A DNA stretch of 64,000 bases from Pseudacidovorax sp. (lineage in GTDB: Bacteria; Pseudomonadota; Gammaproteobacteria; Burkholderiales; Burkholderiaceae_C), in the NCBI RefSeq assembly GCF_017991995.1, contig NZ_JAGOPN010000024.1, forward strand, positions 34,734-98,733, given 5' to 3'. Numbering within the stretch: the first letter of the stretch is position 1; each line of letters starts with the position of its first letter. Under the pieces are notes generated by a model that was not told the DNA's origin, searched no databases, and saw only the letters and a program-made list of their open reading frames with translations. Positions 50,763 to 60,976 of this stretch are shown here, piece by piece. A program made the position numbers and the translations under genes.

Positions 50763-51974
50763 ATGATCCCCACCCCCTGGCGCCAAGCCCTCACCGTCGG
50801 CCTTCTGGCCGCTGCCGCCGCCGTCCTGCCCGCCGCCGCGCAGGAGCCCATCCGCATCGGCGAGATCAACAGCTACAAGGCCCTGCCGCAGAACCTGGTG
50901 CCCTACCGCAACGGCTGGCTGCTGGCGCAGGAAGAGATCAACGCCGCCGGCGGCGTGCTCGGCGGCCGCAAGCTGGAGACGCTGTTCCGCGACGACAACG
51001 CCAACCCTGGCGATGCCGTGCGCATGGCCGAGGAGTTGATCGCGCGCGAGAAGATCGACATCCTCTCCGGCGTCACGCTGTCGCACGTGGGCGTGGCGCT
51101 GGCCGACTTCGCGCGGCAGAAGAAGATGTTCTTCCTCGCCTCCGGTCCCTTGAGCGACAAGGTGGTGTGGGAGAACGGCAACCGCTACACCTACCGGCTG
51201 CGCTCCGGCACCTATGCCCTGGCCACGTCGGTGGTGGCCGAAGCCGCCAAGCTCGGCAAGAAGCGCTGGGCGCTCATCTATCCCAACTACGAGTACGGCC
51301 AGGCGGCCACCGCCGCCTTCAAGGAGCAGCTCAGGAAGCTGCAGCCCGACGTGGAGTTCGTGGCCGAGCAGGCGCCGCCGCTGGGCAAGATCGACGCCGG
51401 TGCGGTGGTGCAGGCCATCGCCGATGCCAAGCCCGACGCCATCTTCAACGTGATGTTCGGCAGCGACCTGACCAAGCTGGCGCGCGAGGGCAAGACGCGT
51501 GGCCTGTTCCAGGGCCGCGAGGTGGTGAGCCTGCTGACCGGCGAGCCCGAGTACCTGGACCCGCTCAAGGACGATGCGCCCGAGGGCTGGATCGTCACCG
51601 GCTATCCCTACGCCAACATCGACACCCCCGAGCACCGCGCCTTCTATGCGGCCTACCAGAAGAAGTACGGCGACTATCCGCGCCTGAACGCCGTGGTGGG
51701 CTATGCCACGGTGAAAGCCCTGGCGGCCGGCATCCAGAAGGCCGGCGGCACCGACACCGAGAAGCTGATCGCCGCCTTCAAGGGCCTGAACTTCTCAACC
51801 CCCTTCGGCCCCGCCACCTTCCGGCCGCAGGACAACCAGTCCACGATGGGCATCTACGTGGGCCGCACGGCGGTCAAGGACGGCAAGGGCGTGATGCCGG
51901 CAGGCACCTACATCGACGGCAGCAAGCTGGCGCCGCCGGATGACGTGGTGAAGAAACTGCGCAACCCCGGCTGA
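50763..51974 (+). CDS. Branched-chain-type ABC transporter substrate-binding protein (LivK-like)
   Basis: A 403-residue Peripla_BP_6 protein. Signal peptide of residues 1-27 ending AAA-QE. The mature part begins IRIGEINSYKALPQNLVPYRNGWLLAQEEIN and has DDNANPGDAVRMAEELI, standard for LivK-type proteins. No LivHMFG genes follow; the next gene is convergent. It probably binds an aromatic or related acid processed by the Rieske oxygenase, as both genes share a strand and are 90 bases apart. Confidence 0.9.
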   Translation: MIPTPWRQALTVGLLAAAAAVLPAAAQEPIRIGEINSYKALPQNLVPYRNGWLLAQEEINAAGGVLGGRKLETLFRDDNANPGDAVRMAEELIAREKIDILSGVTLSHVGVALADFARQKKMFFLASGPLSDKVVWENGNRYTYRLRSGTYALATSVVAEAAKLGKKRWALIYPNYEYGQAATAAFKEQLRKLQPDVEFVAEQAPPLGKIDAGAVVQAIADAKPDAIFNVMFGSDLTKLAREGKTRGLFQGREVVSLLTGEPEYLDPLKDDAPEGWIVTGYPYANIDTPEHRAFYAAYQKKYGDYPRLNAVVGYATVKALAAGIQKAGGTDTEKLIAAFKGLNFSTPFGPATFRPQDNQSTMGIYVGRTAVKDGKGVMPAGTYIDGSKLAPPDDVVKKLRNPG

Positions 51975-51987
51975 GCGCGGCGCGCCT

Positions 51988-52758
51988 TCAGGCGACGCGT
52001 GGCTCTGCCTCGATGCTTCGGAGCACCACCTCGCAGATGTGCGCGCGCCAGCCGGCGCGGCGCGGGCGGCTCATCAGGTCCACGCCCATCCAGGCCGAGC
52101 AGGTGTACTGGTTGGAGATGTAGAAGAAGCCGAGCGACATGATGCTCATGAGCACATGCTCGGCCTTCACGTCGCGGCGGAACACGCCCTGCGCCTGGCC
52201 GGCCGACAGGATCTCGGCCACCGTCTCCACCAGGGGGAAGGACGTGCGCCCCACCTGCTGCGACTGGCGGATGTGCCGGCCGCGCAGCAGGTTCTCGTTC
52301 ATGATCACGCGCACCAGATCGGGGTTGGCCGCGTAGTGGTCCCAGGCATGCTCGATCAGCTGGCGCATGCCGGCCACCGGGTCGGGCGGCAGCACGAAGT
52401 CGCGCTGCGCACCGATCATCTCGGCATAGAGCTTCTCCAGCACCGCCTGGTAGAGCCGCTCCTTGTTGCCGTAGTAGTAGTACAGCATCCGGTCCACCGT
52501 GCCGGCCTGCTTGCTGATGCGCTCGATGCGCGCGCCGGCAAAGCCGTGCTCCGCGAACTCGGCGACGGCGGCGGCCAGGATGCGGTGCTCGATCTGCTCT
52601 TCGGGCTCGCGCGGGCGCATGCGTCGCGTGGGGCCGCCAGGGGCCGGGGCGGCCAGCTGCGCCGCGGGTTGCGGCGCAGCCGTCGCATCGGCCGGCGCGG
52701 CGGCAGCGGAGGTCCGGCGCGTCTTCTTGGCAGGCGGGTTGGTGTTCTTGGCAGGCAC
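51988..52758 (-). CDS. TetR-family transcriptional regulator
   Basis: A regulator with the TetR helix-turn-helix in the core (ILAAAVAEFAEHGFAGARIE, then DRMLYYYYGNKERLY) and a ligand-binding helical domain. The core begins near the ATG at 52620, giving 210 residues. The frame continues upstream through a Lys/Ala/Pro-rich stretch (PAKNTNPPAKKTRRT) to a GTG at 52758 (256 residues, used here) and even to 52923, which would overlap the upstream gene by 40 bases. No ribosome-binding site decides between them. It is convergent with the LivK-like gene and may control the Rieske/LivK pair. Confidence 0.8.
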   Translation of the reverse strand: MPAKNTNPPAKKTRRTSAAAAPADATAAPQPAAQLAAPAPGGPTRRMRPREPEEQIEHRILAAAVAEFAEHGFAGARIERISKQAGTVDRMLYYYYGNKERLYQAVLEKLYAEMIGAQRDFVLPPDPVAGMRQLIEHAWDHYAANPDLVRVIMNENLLRGRHIRQSQQVGRTSFPLVETVAEILSAGQAQGVFRRDVKAEHVLMSIMSLGFFYISNQYTCSAWMGVDLMSRPRRAGWRAHICEVVLRSIEAEPRVA

Positions 52759-52883
52759 GGCGCCGGGCGGTGTCGGGGGACGGGAAAGAGGCGGATTCTC
52801 GCGCAGGCCGGCGGCCCGCCTGGGTGCGCGCGATGGCGTCGCTGCGGCCCTGCGCGATGGTGGCGCTGCCGGCTGCTCCCCGC

Positions 52884-53471
52884 TCACGGCAATGACGCAG
52901 GCGCGACCTGCAGCCACGGCCACCGTGCCCGGTACGAGGCCGCCTTGCGTTCGTACAGCGCCGCATGCGGCACCAGCGGGTTCATCGCCAGCGTGCCCGC
53001 ATACAGGCCGTCCAGCCCGTAGGGCGCATACAGCCGGCCGGGCGCGATGCCGACGCAGGTCGCAGGGATCAGGAAGCGGTCGATGCCGTCGCGGCTGCTG
53101 TGCAGGCGCGGGTAGGGCTGGCCGAAATGCGCTTCGTACCAGAGGTGCACGCGGGCCTGGTTGCAGGCCTCCAGCGTGATGCCCTGGTCGGCGAACAGGG
53201 CATCCACGCGCCGCTGCACGGCCCGCTCTCCAGCCTCGGAAAGGTCGTCGGGGTCGAAGTAGAAGAGGTCGTAATCCTTGATGTCCGCCGCCGGCGGCCG
53301 CCCCGACCGCTGGTTCCAGACGGTCTGGAACAGGCAGCCGGCCACCAGCCAGCCGTCTGGAAGGGCCAGCGCGTCCCAGCGCGCCAGGATGCAGGCGTTG
53401 TGCGGGTTGCGCAGCACGTCGGCAAGGAAGCGCGCTTCCAGTGCCCTGTCCGGCCCGGGCTGCACCGTCAT
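52884..53471 (-). CDS. Nucleotidyltransferase-family protein (COG3575 type)
   Basis: A 195-residue protein. The core is [19 protein letters not shown] followed by [15 protein letters not shown], where the D-x-D-like acidic residues mark a nucleotidyltransferase fold, and it ends with a C-terminal [15 protein letters not shown]. Function and target are unknown. The start at 53471 overlaps the kinase-like gene by 4 bases (ATGA), so the two are co-translated. Confidence 0.82.
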   Translation of the reverse strand: MTVQPGPDRALEARFLADVLRNPHNACILARWDALALPDGWLVAGCLFQTVWNQRSGRPPAADIKDYDLFYFDPDDLSEAGERAVQRRVDALFADQGITLEACNQARVHLWYEAHFGQPYPRLHSSRDGIDRFLIPATCVGIAPGRLYAPYGLDGLYAGTLAMNPLVPHAALYERKAASYRARWPWLQVAPASLP

Positions 53472-54349
53472 GCGGCGTGCCAGCGCCCCAGCAGCACCGC
53501 CGCGGCGCGCACGCGCTGCGTGTCGCGGCCCCACCGACGGCCTTGGGGCAGGTGCCGCAGCCAGCGCATGCGGCGCGCCGCCTCGGCCACGCGCTCGCGC
53601 ACGCCGGGCTCGGCCGCGTCCATGGCCGCCTGCCAGTGCGCCGCGGCAGCCTGCGGGCCGGCCGCCAGGATGAGCGCGCCGGTCGAATGCAGGTAGCTCA
53701 GCCAGTCGCGGGCCTGGCACTGGTCGGTGGGCAGCGTGGCGCCGGGGTCATCCTCGAAGTCGATGAAGCCGATCTCGCCATCGGGGCACAGCACCATGTT
53801 GCGGGCGAAGGCCTGGCTCAGGTACTGGCCGCGGGCATGCACCCGGGCGATGGCCTGCAGCCCCTGCGCCCAGGCCGCCAGCAGCACGGCCGGGCCCTGG
53901 GTGGCGGCCTGCTCCAGACGCTCCATCAGCATGGCGGCGCTGCGGCCGCTGCCGGCCAGGTCGCTGATCAACAGACCCTCGGGCTGCTCGGCCAGCACCT
54001 GCGGCACGCGCAGGCCGCTGGCGGCCAGGCTGCGCAGGCGCGCGGCTTCGATGGCGATGGCCGCCGCGCCGCCGGGGTTGGGCACGGGTGTCAGCACCTC
54101 CAGCCGCAGCGTGCGGGCGATGAGCGACAGCAACCGGTAGCGCAGCGGGCCATGGCGCGGGCCGGCCTTCTTGAGCCAGACGCGCCGGTCGTCCAGCCGG
54201 TGGTCGGCCACGCTGCGCGCCTGCTTTGGGAGCATCTCGCGCAGGAATGCATGCGGGTCGCGCCGGGGCGGGGCCTCGCCGCCGGCGGTGTCGTCGCGGC
54301 GGGGGGAGGAGGACGAGGAACGTCGGAAGGAGGGGCGGAGCGCTGCCAT
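53468..54349 (-). CDS. Bud32/lipopolysaccharide-kinase-like small protein kinase
   Basis: A 293-residue kinase-fold protein. A Lys in [10 protein letters not shown] suits the ATP-binding Lys; the late [20 protein letters not shown] and [12 protein letters not shown] correspond to the catalytic loop and the DFG-like metal motif (here DFED). This resembles the Bud32/RIO or Kdo-kinase group. The first 40 residues are Ser/Arg-rich and poorly conserved. It is paired by a 4-base overlap with a nucleotidyltransferase gene, and the UPF0149 gene is divergent (105 bases). Confidence 0.75.
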   Translation of the reverse strand: MAALRPSFRRSSSSSPRRDDTAGGEAPPRRDPHAFLREMLPKQARSVADHRLDDRRVWLKKAGPRHGPLRYRLLSLIARTLRLEVLTPVPNPGGAAAIAIEAARLRSLAASGLRVPQVLAEQPEGLLISDLAGSGRSAAMLMERLEQAATQGPAVLLAAWAQGLQAIARVHARGQYLSQAFARNMVLCPDGEIGFIDFEDDPGATLPTDQCQARDWLSYLHSTGALILAAGPQAAAAHWQAAMDAAEPGVRERVAEAARRMRWLRHLPQGRRWGRDTQRVRAAAVLLGRWHAA

Positions 54350-54454
54350 GAAAACGGAAATCGGCCGGGCCGGCCGCAGGGCCGCCAGGGGCGCTCGCCG
54401 GCGGGCGGCTTGGTGTGCTGCATCATAGGGGGCATTCCCCGACACCCTTTTTCC

Positions 54455-55246
<792 letters not shown>

Positions 55247-55349
55247 GCCCGAAGGACGAAGGCCTGACAGCCGCGTGACACCGCAGCAACGGGCAGGGAC
55301 ATTGGCGGCGGTCGTTTGACAGTTCGCGCCCGACGCGCAGGATGCAGCC

Positions 55350-56150
55350 ATGGACCTCGAACTTGCCGGCAAACATGTCTTGATCACGGGTGGCAGCAAG
55401 GGCATCGGCCTGGCCTGCGCACGGGGATTTCTGCAGGAGGGCGCCCGCGTCAGCCTGGTGGCCCGCCATGAGGCGGGGCTGGTCGACGCGGCGCTGGCGC
55501 TGGCCGACGCCCGGGCCGACGCGGCCCGCATGGTCGCCACATTCGCGGCCGACCTGAGCGACCCGCAGGCCGCCATCGCGGTGCTGGACCGCATCGAGAA
55601 ATCCCACGGCCCGGTCGACGTGCTGATCAACTCGGCCGGCGCCGCCCGAAGGACGCCCGCCGAAGAGCTCGAGGCGGCCCATTGGCAGGCCGCCATGCAG
55701 GCCAAGTACTTCACCTACATCCACATGATGGACCCGCTCATCAAGCGCATGGCCGCGCGCGGGCACGGGGCCATCGTCAACGTGGTGGGCGCGGGCGGCA
55801 AGGTGGCCAGCCCGATCCACCTGCCGGGCGGCTCGGCCAACGCGGCCCTGATGCTCGCCAGCGTGGGTTTGGCCAATGCCTATGCGGCCAAGGGCGTGCG
55901 GGTGAACGTGGTCAACCCGGGCCTCACCGCCACCGAGCGACTGCAAGAGGGCCTGAAGGCCCAGGCCGCCCAGCAAGGTGTCTCGCCCGAGGAGGCTCTG
56001 GCGCAGTCCACGGCGAAGCTGCCGCTCGGCCGCATCGCCGAGGCGCGCGAGGTGGCCGATGCGGTGCTCTTCCTCGCCTCGGCGCGGGCGAGCTACGTCA
56101 CCGGTGCGGTGCTGGCGATGGATGGCGCGGTCACGCCCATCGTGGTGTAG
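55350..56150 (+). CDS. Short-chain dehydrogenase/reductase-fold protein lacking the YxxxK site
   Basis: A 266-residue Rossmann-fold SDR protein. The cofactor motif TGGSKGIG is at residues 13-20 and NSAG is at 94-97. In the catalytic region, where classical SDRs have S...YxxxK, the sequence reads VNVVGAGGK... HLPGGSANAAL, so the Tyr position (160) is Gly and the Lys position (164) is Asn. Divergent SDRs of this kind occur in Burkholderiales. It may bind NAD(P) without standard catalysis or use a different mechanism. It is followed by ku. Confidence 0.85.
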   Translation: MDLELAGKHVLITGGSKGIGLACARGFLQEGARVSLVARHEAGLVDAALALADARADAARMVATFAADLSDPQAAIAVLDRIEKSHGPVDVLINSAGAARRTPAEELEAAHWQAAMQAKYFTYIHMMDPLIKRMAARGHGAIVNVVGAGGKVASPIHLPGGSANAALMLASVGLANAYAAKGVRVNVVNPGLTATERLQEGLKAQAAQQGVSPEEALAQSTAKLPLGRIAEAREVADAVLFLASARASYVTGAVLAMDGAVTPIVV

Positions 56151-56242
56151 GCGCCGCACGGCGGGCGGCGGCTTCTTCCTCCTACAGGCCGTGCCACGCG
56201 CGCTGGCCTAGATTGGCTGTCCCCCGCACGGAGAGCCTTGCC

Positions 56243-57220
56243 ATGCCCGCATCCAGCCCGCGCGTCCTGTGGAAGGGCGCCATCAGCTTCGGACTCGTCC
56301 ACATTCCGGTGGCGCTGTACTCGGCCACGCAGGACGGCAGCATCGACTTCGACTGGCTGGACAAGCGCTCCATGGACCCCGTGGGCTACAAGCGCATCAA
56401 CAAGAAGACGGGCAAGGAGATCGCCCGCGAGAACATCGTGCGCGGCGTCGAATGGGAGGACGGCCAGTACGTGGTGCTGACCGACAAGGAGATCGCCGAC
56501 GCCTATCCGCGCACGCTGCAGACCATCGAGATCGAGCGCTTCGTGCCGGCCGATGGCATTCCCTTCATCCACCTCGACCGGCCCTATTACACGGCGCCCA
56601 TCCAGCGCGGCGCCAAGGTGTACGCCCTGCTGCGCGAGGCGCTGGTGCGCACCGGGCGCATCGGCGTGGCGCGGGTGGTGATCCAGACCAAGGAGCACCT
56701 GGCGGCGCTGGTGCCCGCGGGGCCGGGCCTGGTGCTCAACTTGCTGCGCTGGGGCGCCGACATCCGCTCCTGGGAAGGCCTGCCGCTGCCCGACGCCGAT
56801 GCCCGCAAGGCCGGCGTGAACGACCGCGAACTGAAGATGGCCGAGCAACTCATCGACGACATGTCGGGCGAATGGAAGCCCGAGGAGTACGAGGATCGCT
56901 TCCGTGACCGCATCATGGCGCTGGTCGAGCGCAAGGCCGAGGCGGGCCAGGCGCAGGACGTCGCCAAGCTGGAGCCTCAGGAGCAGGCCAGCTCGGGCGC
57001 CAAGATCCTGGACCTGACCGAGCTGCTGCAGCGCAGCCTGCGCGGTGGGAAGGGCCGAGCGGCGGCCAAGGACGACGAGGCGGACGAGGGCGAGGACGAC
57101 GGCAGTACGCGCACCAAGGCCGCTGCAGGCAAGCGCGCTGCGGCCAAGGCACCCGCCAAGCGGGCCACCGCCAAGTCCGCGCCCGCCCGCAAGACGGCAC
57201 CGCGCCGCAAGGCGGCATGA
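56243..57220 (+). CDS. ku: Ku, DNA end-binding protein of bacterial NHEJ
   Basis: A 325-residue bacterial Ku. The core begins VLWKGAISFGLVHIPVALYSAT and contains GVEWEDGQYVVLTDKEI and FIHLDRPYYTAP, standard Ku marks. After residue 270 the tail is Lys/Ala-rich (RTKAAAGKRAAAKAPAKRAT), as in many Ku proteins and H1-like tails, and likely binds DNA. It forms a homodimeric ring on DNA ends and recruits LigD, encoded 68 bases downstream. The start at 56243 is set by the family N-terminus. Confidence 0.95.
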   Translation: MPASSPRVLWKGAISFGLVHIPVALYSATQDGSIDFDWLDKRSMDPVGYKRINKKTGKEIARENIVRGVEWEDGQYVVLTDKEIADAYPRTLQTIEIERFVPADGIPFIHLDRPYYTAPIQRGAKVYALLREALVRTGRIGVARVVIQTKEHLAALVPAGPGLVLNLLRWGADIRSWEGLPLPDADARKAGVNDRELKMAEQLIDDMSGEWKPEEYEDRFRDRIMALVERKAEAGQAQDVAKLEPQEQASSGAKILDLTELLQRSLRGGKGRAAAKDDEADEGEDDGSTRTKAAAGKRAAAKAPAKRATAKSAPARKTAPRRKAA

Positions 57221-57288
57221 GCAGGCGCATGGGCTGAAGGCTGCGCCACAGCGCCACGCTCGCCTCCGCCCGATTGCCACTGATTCAC

Positions 57289-60168
57289 ATGGCCACCGCC
57301 ACCCACAAGACCCCTGCCCGCCGAGCGGCGCCGGCCACCCGCAAGACGGCCCGCCAGGCACGCAGCGCCACGACCGGCAAGGCGAGCAGCAAGGCGACGC
57401 GCAATACCGCCGGCCCGCGCGACACCGCCATCTCGAAGCCCGCGGCCGACGCCGCCCAGGCCCTGGCCGCCTACCACCGCAAGCGCGACTTCCAGCGCAC
57501 CCCCGAGCCCCGCCATGGCGGCGCGCCGGGCGTGGAGGCCCTGGCCTTCGTGGTGCAGAAGCACGACGCCACGCGCCTGCACTACGACTTCCGGCTGGAG
57601 CTGGACGGCACGCTCAAGAGCTGGGCGGTACCCAAGGGGCCGTGCCTGGACCCCACGGTCAAGCGCATGGCGGTGGAGGTGGAGGACCACCCCATTGCCT
57701 ACGGCGACTTCGAGGGCCGCATCCCCGAGGGCCAGTACGGCGCCGGCACGGTGATCGTCTGGGACCGCGGTACCTGGGTGCCCGAAGGCGATGCCCGCGC
57801 TGGCCTGCGCGCCGGCAAGCTCAGCTTCACGCTGCAGGGCCACAAGCTCCATGGCCGCTGGACGCTGGTGCGCATGCACGGCAAGGATGAGAAGAAACCC
57901 AGCTGGCTGCTCATCAAGGACGAGGATGCCGCCGCGCGGCCGCTGGCCGACTACGACGTGACCGAGGCCGAGCCGGACAGCGTGCGGCACATCGGCCAAC
58001 CCGATGCCGCCCCCGCCGCCGAGCCGGCAGAACCCGATCCCCCGGTCGCCAGCAAGCCTGCAATCCGCGGCCGGAGCAAAGCCGCCACCCAACGCGCCGA
58101 CGCCACGGCCAGGAAGGGAAGGCCGAAGGACGCCGAAGAGACGCCCCTCCCGGGCGTGGCCGCCGCGCTGCCCGACACCCTCGCCCCCCAGCTCGCCGTG
58201 CTGGCCGACGGCCCGCCGGCTGAGCCTGCGCAATGGGCGTGGGAACTCAAGTTCGACGGCTACCGCCTGCTCACCCACATCGACGGCCGCGGACGTGTGC
58301 GCTGCTTCACCCGCAATGGCCACGACTGGACCGACCGCCTGCCCGAACTGGCCCGCGCCCTGACGCAATTGCCGGTGCGCAATGCCTGGCTCGATGGCGA
58401 GATCGGCGTGCTGGGCGCGAACGACGCGCCCGACTTCCAGGCCCTGCAGAACGCCTTCGACCTGCAGGCCACGGCGCCCATCGTCTACTGGCTGTTTGAC
58501 GCGCCCTTCGTGGGCGGGCGCGATCTGCGTGACGAGCCGCTGACGCTGCGGCGCGAAGCCTTGCGCGCCATCTTCGACGCTGGCGAGCTGCCGCCCTCGC
58601 TGCGCTTCAGCGAGGCCTTCGACGCCACGCCGCGCGACCTGCTGGCCTCTGCGGCCGGCATCGGATTCGAGGGCATCGTGGGCAAGCGGCTGGACAGCCC
58701 CTACATCAGCGGCCGTTCGCTGGGGTGGATCAAGCTCAAGCACCAGTTGCGGCAGGAGTTCGTCATCGGCGGCTATACCGCGCCGCGCGGCAGCCGCATC
58801 GGCTTCGGCGCGCTGTTGCTCGGCGTGTACGACGAGCGAGGCGAGTTGAAGCATGCGGGCAATGTCGGCACCGGCTTCGACCAGCGCCGCCTGGCCGAGA
58901 TGCATGCGCAGTTGCAGGCACTCGATCAGGACGAATGCCCCTTCACGCCGCGGCCGGCGGGCGAGAAGGCGCAATGGGTGCGGCCCGAGCTGGTCGCGGA
59001 AGTGGCCTTCGGCCAGTGGACGCGCGAAGGCAAGGTGCGGCAGGCCGTGTTCCAGGGCCTGCGTAGCGACAAGCCCGCGCGGCAGATCGTTCGGGAGCAC
59101 GCCATGGATTCATCGACTGCCGACGGGAAGGCCCCGCGGGCCGCGGGGAAGGCGGACGCACATTCGACGCCGAAAGAGGCCGCGTCCCCCAGGCCGACAG
59201 CGCGCGCGGCTGCGGCGAAGCCCGCATCCGCCAAGGGCCGTCGCAAGCCGGCCGTCGTTGCCGGCGAGAGCAGCGAAAGCGACCTGCCGGCCGACCTGCG
59301 CATCACCCACGCCGACCGCGTGATCGACCGCGCCAGCGGTGCCACCAAGGGCGAGGTCATCGCCTATTACGCCCAGGTCGCGCCGCTCATGCTGCCGCAC
59401 CTGCGTGGCCGGCCGGTCTCGCTGGTGCGCGCGCCCGACGGCGTGGGTGGCGAGCTGTTCTTCCAGAAGCATGTGCAGAACGCACCGCTGCCCGGCGTGC
59501 GCCTGCTCGACCCCGCGCTGGACCCGGGCCATGAGCCGCTGCTGCAGATCGACAGCGCCAAGGGCCTGCTCTCGGCTGCCCAGATGAACACGCTCGAATT
59601 CCACACCTGGAACGGCCATTCGCGCGGGCTGGACAAGCCCGACCGCATGACCTTCGACCTCGACCCGGGCGAAGGCGTGCCCTGGGCCCATGTGCAGGAA
59701 GGCGCCCTGCTGATGCGCACGCTGCTGCAGGAGCTGCGCCTGGACGGCCTGCTCAAGACCAGCGGCGGCAAGGGCCTGCATGTGGTGGTGCCGATCCGGC
59801 GCCAGCATGGCTGGGACACGGTGAAGGACTTCTCGCGCGCCGTGGTGCAGCACCTGGCCCGCACGCTGCCCGAGCGCTTCGTGGCCAAGAGCGGCCCGAA
59901 GAACCGCGTGGGCCGCATCTTTGTCGACTACCTGCGCAACGGCTTCGGCGCCACGACGGTGAGCGCCTGGTCGGTGCGGTCGCGGCCGGGGCTGGGCGTG
60001 TCGGTGCCCGTGGCGTGGGACGAGCTGCCCAACCTCACCAGCGGTGCGCACTGGACGTTGGCCAGCGTCGGCGAGCGGCTGGCGACGGGCAATGCCCCTT
60101 GGGACGAGGCCGATGTGCCCAGCCAGGGCCTGACCCGCGCGATGCAGGTGCTCGGCTTCAGCCCCTGA
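57289..60168 (+). CDS. ligD: Multifunctional NHEJ DNA ligase LigD (PE-Lig-Pol)
   Basis: A 959-residue three-domain enzyme. The 3'-phosphoesterase domain is about residues 65-200 (FVVQKHDATRLHYDFRLE). The ligase domain has the adenylated K321 in ELKFDGYRLL and runs to about 600. The polymerase/primase domain begins near residue 670 (LRITHADRVID) and ends with YLRNGFGATTVSAW and a final VLGFSP. Domain order PE-Lig-Pol is that of Pseudomonas LigD; mycobacterial LigD is Pol-PE-Lig. The N-terminal 60 residues and the 220-295 linker are Ala/Lys-rich. Start ATG 57289 is preferred to the upstream TTG 57274. Its end overlaps the convergent transglutaminase-like gene by 11 bases. Confidence 0.95.
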   Translation: MATATHKTPARRAAPATRKTARQARSATTGKASSKATRNTAGPRDTAISKPAADAAQALAAYHRKRDFQRTPEPRHGGAPGVEALAFVVQKHDATRLHYDFRLELDGTLKSWAVPKGPCLDPTVKRMAVEVEDHPIAYGDFEGRIPEGQYGAGTVIVWDRGTWVPEGDARAGLRAGKLSFTLQGHKLHGRWTLVRMHGKDEKKPSWLLIKDEDAAARPLADYDVTEAEPDSVRHIGQPDAAPAAEPAEPDPPVASKPAIRGRSKAATQRADATARKGRPKDAEETPLPGVAAALPDTLAPQLAVLADGPPAEPAQWAWELKFDGYRLLTHIDGRGRVRCFTRNGHDWTDRLPELARALTQLPVRNAWLDGEIGVLGANDAPDFQALQNAFDLQATAPIVYWLFDAPFVGGRDLRDEPLTLRREALRAIFDAGELPPSLRFSEAFDATPRDLLASAAGIGFEGIVGKRLDSPYISGRSLGWIKLKHQLRQEFVIGGYTAPRGSRIGFGALLLGVYDERGELKHAGNVGTGFDQRRLAEMHAQLQALDQDECPFTPRPAGEKAQWVRPELVAEVAFGQWTREGKVRQAVFQGLRSDKPARQIVREHAMDSSTADGKAPRAAGKADAHSTPKEAASPRPTARAAAAKPASAKGRRKPAVVAGESSESDLPADLRITHADRVIDRASGATKGEVIAYYAQVAPLMLPHLRGRPVSLVRAPDGVGGELFFQKHVQNAPLPGVRLLDPALDPGHEPLLQIDSAKGLLSAAQMNTLEFHTWNGHSRGLDKPDRMTFDLDPGEGVPWAHVQEGALLMRTLLQELRLDGLLKTSGGKGLHVVVPIRRQHGWDTVKDFSRAVVQHLARTLPERFVAKSGPKNRVGRIFVDYLRNGFGATTVSAWSVRSRPGLGVSVPVAWDELPNLTSGAHWTLASVGERLATGNAPWDEADVPSQGLTRAMQVLGFSP

Positions 60169-60976
60169 CTTCCTCGGTGATCACGTCGAAACGGTTGAGC
60201 TGGTGCTGGCCGAACACCATGGTGATCGGCACATCGGCGGCATCGCGACCGCGGGCGATGACCACGCGGCCGATGCGCGGAACGTTGTGGCGGGCATCGA
60301 AGGTGTGCCAGCGGCCGCCCAGGTAGACCTCGAACCAGGCGCTGAAGTCCATGGGGTAGGGCACCGGCGGCACGCCGATGTCGCCCAGGTAGCCCGTGAC
60401 GTAGCGGGCCGGAATGTTCATGCAGCGACACAGCGCCACCGCCAGGTGCGCATAGTCGCGGCACACGCCCACGCCCTGGCGCCAGCCGCCCAGCGCCGTG
60501 CGGCCGGCATCGGCGCAGCCGTAGTCGAAGCGGATGTGGTGGTGCACCCAGTCGCAGATGGCCTGCACCCGGGCCCAGCCCAGCGGCGTCTGGCCGAATT
60601 GGGCCCAGGCGAAGGCCAGCAGTTCGCTGTCCACCTCGCAATAGCGGCTGGGCAGCAGGAAGGCCAGCGTCTGGGGCGGCAGCTCGTCCACCGGATGTTG
60701 CAGCGCGCCCCAGTCCTGCTGGTCGGGCCAACCCGGATCGTGGATGGTGGCCTGTCCGTGCAGCCGCAGCCGGTGCTGACCGGCCGGCACGCGTACGCGG
60801 GCGCAACGGTTGCCGAAGCCGTCCACATAGTGGTCGGTCCAGAAGGGGGGATCGGCCACCGGATGCTCCGGCGCGACGAGATCGTGCGCGCGGTCGGGGT
60901 GCACCTGCAGCAGGTAGACCACGGCGGTGGGTCCGGCCAGGGCCAGTTCGATGTCGTAGCCGATGCGGATGAGCAT
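60158..60976 (-). CDS. Transglutaminase-like cysteine peptidase-fold protein
   Basis: A 272-residue protein with an N-terminal beta-sandwich domain (residues 1-110) and a C-terminal transglutaminase-like core. The catalytic Cys is in QGVGVCRDYAHLAVALCR, the His in GGRWHTFDARHNVPR and the Asp follows as DARHN. Such proteins (COG1305) hydrolyse or cross-link peptides, or are of unknown role. The start at 60976 gives the family opening MLIRIGYDIEL. Convergent with ligD, with an 11-base overlap of the coding ends. Confidence 0.87.
   Translation of the reverse strand: MLIRIGYDIELALAGPTAVVYLLQVHPDRAHDLVAPEHPVADPPFWTDHYVDGFGNRCARVRVPAGQHRLRLHGQATIHDPGWPDQQDWGALQHPVDELPPQTLAFLLPSRYCEVDSELLAFAWAQFGQTPLGWARVQAICDWVHHHIRFDYGCADAGRTALGGWRQGVGVCRDYAHLAVALCRCMNIPARYVTGYLGDIGVPPVPYPMDFSAWFEVYLGGRWHTFDARHNVPRIGRVVIARGRDAADVPITMVFGQHQLNRFDVITEEVRG

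Noticed and set aside
53441..54454. Upstream extension of the UPF0149 frame on the plus strand
   Set aside because: The frame is open to 53441, but that part is antisense to the kinase-like gene and has no UPF0149 similarity; family length supports the ATG at 54455.
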